From contig NC_037320.1 in assembly GCF_000143535.2 (NCBI RefSeq), positions 1,178,001 to 1,242,000 of the forward strand: 64,000 nucleotides of DNA, written 5' to 3'. Positions 58,484-64,000 of the stretch are shown here, piece by piece. Source of the DNA: Botrytis cinerea B05.10. Taxonomy: Eukaryota; Ascomycota; Leotiomycetes; Helotiales; Sclerotiniaceae. Positions within the stretch are counted from its first letter, which is position 1, and every line of letters begins with the position of its first letter. A program made the position numbers and the translations under genes. The notes below the pieces were generated by a model that was given only the letters and a program-made list of their open reading frames with translations, made no database searches and was not told the DNA's origin.

Positions 58484-59491
58484 ATGAGTAAATTCGGTGT
58501 CCTAGTAATGGGACCTGCAGGTGCGGGAAAAGTAAGTCTTTCCATTCTGCGCGCGCCTTTCTTACAATTCCAGGCGTTAGCCATTCCCATTTAAGTCTTG
58601 ATTTTTGTGAATTTTCTCCTAAATCATGTTGAAAGATATAAACATGCTAATCTCCCTCTCCCTCATCTCCAGACTACCTTCTGTACCGGTCTCATAAATC
58701 ATCTCCAAAACAATCGTCGTTCCTGCTTCTATATTAATCTTGACCCGGCGGCCGAAACTTTCTCCCACGAACCCGATCTCGACATCAAAGATCTTATATC
58801 CCTCGAAGATGTCATGGAAGAAATGGGTCTAGGTCCCAACGGTGGTCTAATCTATTGTTTCGAGTTCCTTCTCGAAAATCTCGATTTCCTTTCCGAAGCC
58901 ATCGAGCCTCTTACCGAAGAATATCTCATTATAATCGATATGCCAGGTCAGATAGAACTATACACACATATCCCAATCTTGCCTGCTCTGGTAAAATTCT
59001 TGACCAAGACGGGCGCATTGGATATTAATCTATGCGCGGCGTATCTGTTAGAAGCAACATTTGTGGTTGACCGTGCGAAGTTTTTTGCAGGCACTTTATC
59101 TGCTATGAGTGCGATGATTATGCTCGAAGTTCCACACGTCAATATTCTATCCAAGATGGATTTAGTAAAAGGTCAAGTCGCAAAGAGGGAACTCAAACGA
59201 TTCTTAGATCCGGATACGTCGTTATTGGATGATGATCAGGAAGAAGATGATGGGGAGGGAGAAGCAAAGGATGCGCAAACGTTGATGAAGGGGAACAGTT
59301 TCCGCAGATTGAATAAGGCCGTTGCGGGTTTGATTGACAGTTTCAGTATGGTATCGTATTTGAGACTGGATGTGCAGAGTGAGGATAGTGTTGGGGGAAT
59401 CTTGAGTTACATTGATGATGCTATTCAATTTCATGAGGCGCAAGAACCAAAGGAGCCAAATGATGAGGTGGAATATGATGAGGCAGAATAA
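58484..59491 (+). CDS. GPN3: GPN-loop GTPase 3
   Basis: GPN-loop GTPase that helps assemble and import RNA polymerase II, working with GPN1/Npa3. Exons 58484-58531 and 58673-59491 give 288 aa. The intron falls within the P-loop (GPAGAGK|TTFC). Motifs: P-loop (~10-17), NLDPAAE (~38-44), the GPN signature LGPNGG (~69-74), DMPGQIELYTH, NILSKMDL (NKxD-like) and FLDPD. Assigned to GPN3 rather than GPN2 from KEPN/FLDPD-type C-terminal features and overall resemblance (SAMIMLEVPHVNILSKMDL). An acidic insert DDDQEEDDGEGEAKD follows FLDPD, and the C-terminus is acidic. Confidence 0.93.
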
Positions 59492-60076
59492 GCTGGCTTG
59501 GATTGCAAATTTGGGGTCAAAATGAAAATGCGCTATGCGGAATATTCAGATAGCTGCAAAGTTGGAGTCAAGCATACTTCGAATCTCGACACAAGCAGAG
59601 GCGCATAGCTGGTTAGGAGGCACGGAATTGGAGAGGGAATCTATCGAACTGGCGTTTAGGAGAGATGATTGTATGATGCATAGCGTTGGCGTTTGTTTGG
59701 TGAATTATCATATCCAAGAATATCAAAAGAATCGAAGATCGGAGATGACTACAGATTTTGTATTTTCTGTCCTGAGCTTGCTCTTCAAAATGTGCTCATG
59801 TCTGCATAACGTCCGTCGTATTATGTTCATTGTTAAAGTTGCCCTATTCGCTGACGACGGACGGTAATTACAACGCTGATCCAATCATCGACGATGCTCC
59901 GAAGCGTATGCCCTTCTATCCAATGCATTTCCTCATCACCCGCCCACCTCTTCCTCTCTATTGCTACCCCCGATTTTCCTCACATATCATCACAGAACCC
60001 AACCCCAATCCAAACTCAAACCCAAACGCCAACCAACCCACAAAATCACAAAAAGACCTCCGCAAAACCCAAACCC
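59492..60076. other. Convergent intergenic region, GPN3 / Apq12
   Basis: About 585 bp between convergent stop codons. The frame at 59535-59867 has no motif and is probably GPN3 3' UTR. No other feature seen. Confidence 0.5.
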
Positions 60077-60699
60077 TCACTTCCTCATCTCCTGCTCCCT
60101 CTTCGCCTTCAGATACTCACTCCAAAAGACATCCACCACCCACCTCCCCCCCTCCAAAACCTCCACCCCCGTCCTCCCCACGCCCCGCTGCAAAACCACC
60201 ACTGCCACCCCCCCAAGCACCCCCCAAAACACCAATCCAAACACCATCCGCAATCCCCACGCGACCATCCTCCTCATCAACCCCATCAGGAAAAATATAA
60301 ACCACACGATCGCGAGAACCCCGACAATAACTGCGATTCCGGGGCTTTGACTGCCGACTTTGAGCAGGGCTTCGAAGAGCGGGAGGAGGAGTGGCATGAT
60401 GTGGGTGATGGTGAAGAGGTAGAGAGGGTGCAGAAGTTGCGTGTAGAGATTGGCAGAGGTTTGGTGGAGGAACGGATAGGCGCGCAGGAAGTAGGGATAG
60501 GCGCGTGCTAGGTAGGGGGTGCTGAGTTGGTAGATGTCTGGAAGGGTTAGCAGATTGATCAGTGAGTGGTAGAGAGGGGTTGGACGATAGAGGCTTTGTT
60601 TATTTTGTCCATGGGAAAGCCGAGGGAAAAGAAAACATAGGGAATCGTAAACATACCATTAACAACAGGGTTCTCGCGGAGGAGAGCCAGCATATCCAT
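60077..60699 (-). CDS. APQ12: Apq12-family nuclear envelope membrane protein
   Basis: Exons 60699-60657 and 60537-60077 (119-bp intron) give 167 aa starting MDMLALLRENPVVNDIYQLS. The N-terminal half is amphipathic (STPYLARAYPYFLRAYPFLH). Two hydrophobic segments follow, around GIAVIVGVLAIVWFIFFLMG and MVFGLVFWGVLGGVAVVVLQ, separated by the basic turn MRRMVAWGLR. The arrangement of a helix pair with FWG...QRGV after the second is what I recall for fungal Apq12, an ER/nuclear envelope protein tied to membrane fluidity, mRNA export and pore biogenesis. Identification is by pattern; the family is short and poorly conserved. Confidence 0.75.
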
Positions 60700-61632
60700 T
60701 TTCGAGATTCGAAAGAGACAGAGAGGAGAGGAGAAGAGAGCAGAACTTTAGGATACCTAGTCGCTGGCTGCTTGTGCGCGAGCGAGATTTTTCTTTGCAA
60801 GTAAAGAGAGAGAGCTCTCTCTCTAATTGATTCTTTGTTTTCCTGAAATAAAAAATAAAAATAAAAATGTATCGAGTTATCCTTTTTTTTCTCTCTTCTT
60901 TTCAACAGGAATCTGATGTATTGATCATTTGTCTTGTTCTCAATATCGATCTTCTCTTCTCTTCTCTTCGAATTCTCTTGTCCTAGCTAATAAGATGCTC
61001 CACTCCGCTCTACTCAGCTCTGTGATCAATCAAGTAAATCAATCAATCAACCAGTTCCCAGAACTCAACAGAAACAATAAGAATCAATAGACAATCGGCA
61101 TGGATTCACTGAAACATTTTTTGTTATGTTTTTTTTTTGCTCTTCTTCTTTATCATTATCAATTTGTTTATCTCAGATGCGAAAGAATGAAAAGGTCGGT
61201 CCCGTCCCCGCCATGCTCCACTTGCTTGCTTCCCGGTTAACGGTAGGCAAGGTAAGCTGGTATTTTGGGAAGCCGTGCTGGGACCGACCGTCAGACATGT
61301 GCAAGTAAGATCACGGGTCTGTAGAGTAGTTGTAGGAGTAGAGAAGAAAGGAAAGTTGACGATTCCTGGCTATTTCAAACTTCATATTGGAGAGTCTCTA
61401 GATAATTTGATATTTTATATATTCATGGAACTATTTATATCTCGCAAATACCTATGTAAGTATGTATGTAATACTAAGTATCATGTGCAATGCAACGCCA
61501 AGTTGTGAAATAGCTCATACAATACGCCAATGCTATGCTAAACCCAAACCCGACGCAATGCAGCCAACCAGTCATGAAAACCATTCCAGTAATTGGTCTC
61601 AACTCAAATTACTCCTGTCAAATGAAATCATA
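60700..61632. other. Intergenic region, Apq12 promoter / Sld3 3' flank
   Basis: About 930 bp with CT/TC-rich runs (TCTTCTCTTC, AATCAATCAATC). No gene supported. Confidence 0.5.
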
Positions 61633-64000
61633 TCATGCCAAGTCATCAACATCATCATCATTCCATCCTAACGCCTCATAATACGATACCTCTTTCTTAT
61701 AAACCTGTGTAGGTTTCATCTTTTCTAGTGCTACTGGCACATCTCTTATATTCTCTTGGTCTTCATTCGAAGGTCCCGCAGGATGGGTGTAACCTGATAC
61801 CCATTCTGATATTTTACGGACAGGAGTGTCCTTTATTGGTGTTTCCTGTACACCAGTAAAGAATGTAGAAGGTGAAGGTCTCTTTATTGGTGTTTCCAAG
61901 TTACTTGGGACAGACGACAGAGAAGGCCTTTTGACGACGGAATCAGGAATGCTATTGAATAATTGTGCGCTAGAGCGGCACATTTGCAATGGTGAAGAAG
62001 GTGGCATTGCACCATAATCAGCGTCATAGTTTGCAAAATTGCTCGTAGATCTAAACGAACTTGAACTAGGCTTTCGAGTTGGAGTCGCTTGTACAGAATC
62101 TCGAAATGGGTCAAGATCGTATGAAGAACGAGCTTTGGATTGTGGTATAGTAGGTACACTTGATGGGGGAATGATACCAAGCTCCATCTGGTCGAAATCT
62201 CTAGATCTGCCAATAGTCGAGTGAGATTCACTGAAAATGTCCTTTTGACGGTTGGTTTTGGGAGTGGCTTTGATCTGTACCGATTGAAATGCTTGGAACA
62301 GCGGATTCCTAACAGGCTTTTTAGATTTTCGAGGATGTCCAGCAGAGGCAGATCTTCGTTCGGCGGTCTCAACCAAAGCTTTACCAGCGAGCTCACGATT
62401 TGGCTTCTTTAGTGCTGAAATAGCATCCTTCAATTTTGCATCGATTGCAGCTTGTTTCTTTGCTTTTGAATTAGGGTCTGGCGCAAGTGTACTCATATCC
62501 ACCTCTCTTTGGGAAAATCTTTTGGAATTCAAAACTCCACCTCTATTAACATGAAGAGGCTTAAACTCGGCAGAAGGTATACTAGATAGGGACGGGGCTT
62601 CACTTGTCTCTCTTTTCAGACCGGGGATGGTAGGATCGGTAGCCGACCTCATTAAGGAAATGGCTCTATTTGAGCCTATTGACATACTACGTCTCTCCCT
62701 ATCGTCTGTCAATACACGCTGCAGACTCTTCTTCTGCTTTGCAGGGACAGGACGCTTAGTGATAGTCCCTGGCCGAGTAAGTGTGTTTGAGAAACTTGCA
62801 GCTTTAGAAGCCCTAGGCTTTGAGGCCGATTTAGTAATGGGTCCTCCAAGCTTGCGGTTTATCGCATCACAACGATCGGGCAGGCGGGCCGAGAAGAACG
62901 GTACAATGACCTCTATACAGAAGTCCTTGAGAATATTGTCAGTATGTTTCAAGGTATTGCTGGACGTGAGGCCGGAGCTTGTATCTGGAGCCTTGATAGC
63001 TTCACTTGCAATGGATTGCCAAATGCATAGTCGATCAATATGAACGTCAATAAGCATCGTGAGATGATCCTGTTTTCGAGTCTTGGGTGTCCTTTCTTTG
63101 CTTTGTATAATACCATCGTCAATTGGTAGACTTGGTAAGCCTCCGTCTAAATTTTCATTTGTCGAAACTAAAGGTTGTAGAGCAAAAACCTCAAGTATTA
63201 TTATCATTTGGAGTTGTGTTTCGCGAATACGCAGATTTGCTATACGAGTTTTCGCTAACTCTTCTTTAGATGACCCTGGAGCCCCGGTTTCTATCTCCTC
63301 GTCATGACCAATCCACCATTGCTTAATGAGCGACTCTTCGTTTGGATACAGCCCATTCTTGCCAGGTTTCATTTTCTTGTTGCTCTTCCTCTTTTTGGGT
63401 TTCACTGTAGTATCGTCGGCACTTTGGTCATGAATATCGATGGATGAGACGCAGACAGGTACACCACCGCGATACTTCTTGTCAAGAAGGGTACTTGATA
63501 GTACAAGGCTTTCTAAGAATGCGATGTGTTCACTCATGTCGAGATTTGCGTCGAAGTCGAGGTTAAAAGCCGCGCGTGCTCGTGATAATGGACCTTTTGC
63601 AAAATAGGCTAGTGAAGTCTTTGAAAGATAAAGTGATTCGAAGTACTGAGTTCGAACATTATCAAAAATCTCAGTAGAAGTGGCTTTTGTTTTCGTCTCC
63701 AAAGCAGGTAAACAGATGGTGGCTTGGGTGTCATTTTGAGGTTCGGATGCGAGTGATTTTTCGGGGGCAACTGATTGAGGCCGAGATTCTGGCAACAGTG
63801 GCGTAGATGGGCGTTTGATCATAGACTGTATCGCTTCAATAGCGAGTCTCTTCTTCTTGGTATATTTGCTTCCTTCCGATGTGATCAATGGCTCGGTCGA
63901 GGTTTCGAAATGAGTTGAACCGAAAGGTAGTCCCTTCACCGACACACCTGTGCGCTCGGTCTGGGCTACCACGGCCGATGATTTCAATTGATGTATATTG
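61633..64000 (-). CDS. SLD3: DNA replication regulator Sld3 (5' end outside window)
   Basis: Partial gene: the frame is open from the stop at 61633-61635 through the window edge (789 codons visible), so the start lies beyond 64000. Sld3 recruits Cdc45 to MCM at origins and, once phosphorylated by CDK, binds Dpb11. The diagnostic block is FDNVRTQYFESLYLSKTSLA then YFAKGPLSRARAAFNLDFD (about 63540-63665), the conserved start of the Sld3 Cdc45-binding domain. A basic KPKKRKSNKKMKPGKNGLYP and a helical region with ELAKTRIANLRIRETQLQMI follow. The C-terminal half is disordered, basic and Ser/Pro-rich with many S/T-P CDK-type sites (LMRSATDPTIPG, RKISEWVSG), ending EALGWNDDDVDDLA. Confidence 0.85.
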   Translation of the reverse strand, partial: NIHQLKSSAVVAQTERTGVSVKGLPFGSTHFETSTEPLITSEGSKYTKKKRLAIEAIQSMIKRPSTPLLPESRPQSVAPEKSLASEPQNDTQATICLPALETKTKATSTEIFDNVRTQYFESLYLSKTSLAYFAKGPLSRARAAFNLDFDANLDMSEHIAFLESLVLSSTLLDKKYRGGVPVCVSSIDIHDQSADDTTVKPKKRKSNKKMKPGKNGLYPNEESLIKQWWIGHDEEIETGAPGSSKEELAKTRIANLRIRETQLQMIIILEVFALQPLVSTNENLDGGLPSLPIDDGIIQSKERTPKTRKQDHLTMLIDVHIDRLCIWQSIASEAIKAPDTSSGLTSSNTLKHTDNILKDFCIEVIVPFFSARLPDRCDAINRKLGGPITKSASKPRASKAASFSNTLTRPGTITKRPVPAKQKKSLQRVLTDDRERRSMSIGSNRAISLMRSATDPTIPGLKRETSEAPSLSSIPSAEFKPLHVNRGGVLNSKRFSQREVDMSTLAPDPNSKAKKQAAIDAKLKDAISALKKPNRELAGKALVETAERRSASAGHPRKSKKPVRNPLFQAFQSVQIKATPKTNRQKDIFSESHSTIGRSRDFDQMELGIIPPSSVPTIPQSKARSSYDLDPFRDSVQATPTRKPSSSSFRSTSNFANYDADYGAMPPSSPLQMCRSSAQLFNSIPDSVVKRPSLSSVPSNLETPIKRPSPSTFFTGVQETPIKDTPVRKISEWVSGYTHPAGPSNEDQENIRDVPVALEKMKPTQVYKKEVSYYEALGWNDDDVDDLA

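Noticed and set aside
59894..60511. 205-codon Pro/His-rich + strand frame
   Set aside because: Antisense shadow of Apq12, whose - strand frame has ordered transmembrane helices and a good intron.
1..64000. CRISPR arrays, bacterial operons, integrated virus
   Set aside because: Genes are spliced and fungal; the only tandem arrays are microsatellites and the 101-bp repeat, with no spacer structure and no viral-type genes.

Overview
This window looks like nuclear chromosomal DNA from a filamentous ascomycete. The genes are split by short introns (about 45-120 bp) with GT donors, CTAAC/CTGAC-type branch sites and CAG/TAG acceptors. The proteins are fungal in kind (Sld3, Apq12, Cmc4, a Mid2-like sensor, a highly reducing PKS remnant), and intergenic DNA is rich in pyrimidine tracts and microsatellites. 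My impression is Leotiomycetes (Botrytis/Sclerotinia-like), but this rests on general resemblance, not on a search. Gene models below were built by hand from reading frames, splice signals and conserved motifs. Where I give exon lists, the phases close without frameshifts.

Layout. 0.8-4.8 kb: intron-rich RING-containing SNF2 ATPase (+). 7.4-10.5 kb: AT-hook protein (-). 12.2-15.6 kb: nucleoporin Nup84/Nup107 (-). 16.3-17.7 kb: CMC4 (-), divergent from SUMO (+). 18.7-19.3 kb: conserved-looking acidic/coiled-coil protein (-), which the supplied open reading frames do not show because of a short first exon. 20.3-22.8 kb: succinyl-CoA ligase alpha-beta fusion (+) with a truncated, probably dead ATP-grasp domain. 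22.8-32.8 kb: about 10 kb without a supportable gene. 32.8-34.0 kb: Mid2-like membrane protein (+). 34.7-35.9 kb: DNA polymerase epsilon histone-fold subunit Dpb4 (+). 35.9-39.6 kb: gene-poor stretch holding a decayed highly reducing PKS fragment (-). 39.6-41.1 kb: ACC-synthase-like PLP aminotransferase (+) with an in-frame stop. 43.0-44.0 kb: unknown membrane protein (-), with four ~101-bp tandem repeats just upstream. 45.9-49.5 kb: large coiled-coil protein (-). 53.5 kb: intron-containing tRNA-Met(CAT) (-). 55.9-57.2 kb: S-adenosylmethionine synthetase (-). 58.5-59.5 kb: GPN3 GTPase (+). 60.1-60.7 kb: Apq12 (-). 61.6 kb to the window end: Sld3 (-, 5' end outside the window).

Most genes are housekeeping: chromatin and replication (SNF2, Dpb4, Sld3), nuclear envelope and pore (Nup84, Apq12), RNA polymerase assembly (GPN3), SUMO, mitochondrial intermembrane space (CMC4) and SAM supply. 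They do not form one pathway. The two accessory islands (22.8-32.8 kb and 35.9-41.1 kb) carry decay marks. The most unusual gene is the succinyl-CoA ligase fusion: the phosphohistidine and both CoA-ligase parts are kept, but much of the nucleotide-binding half and the metal-binding residues are missing.
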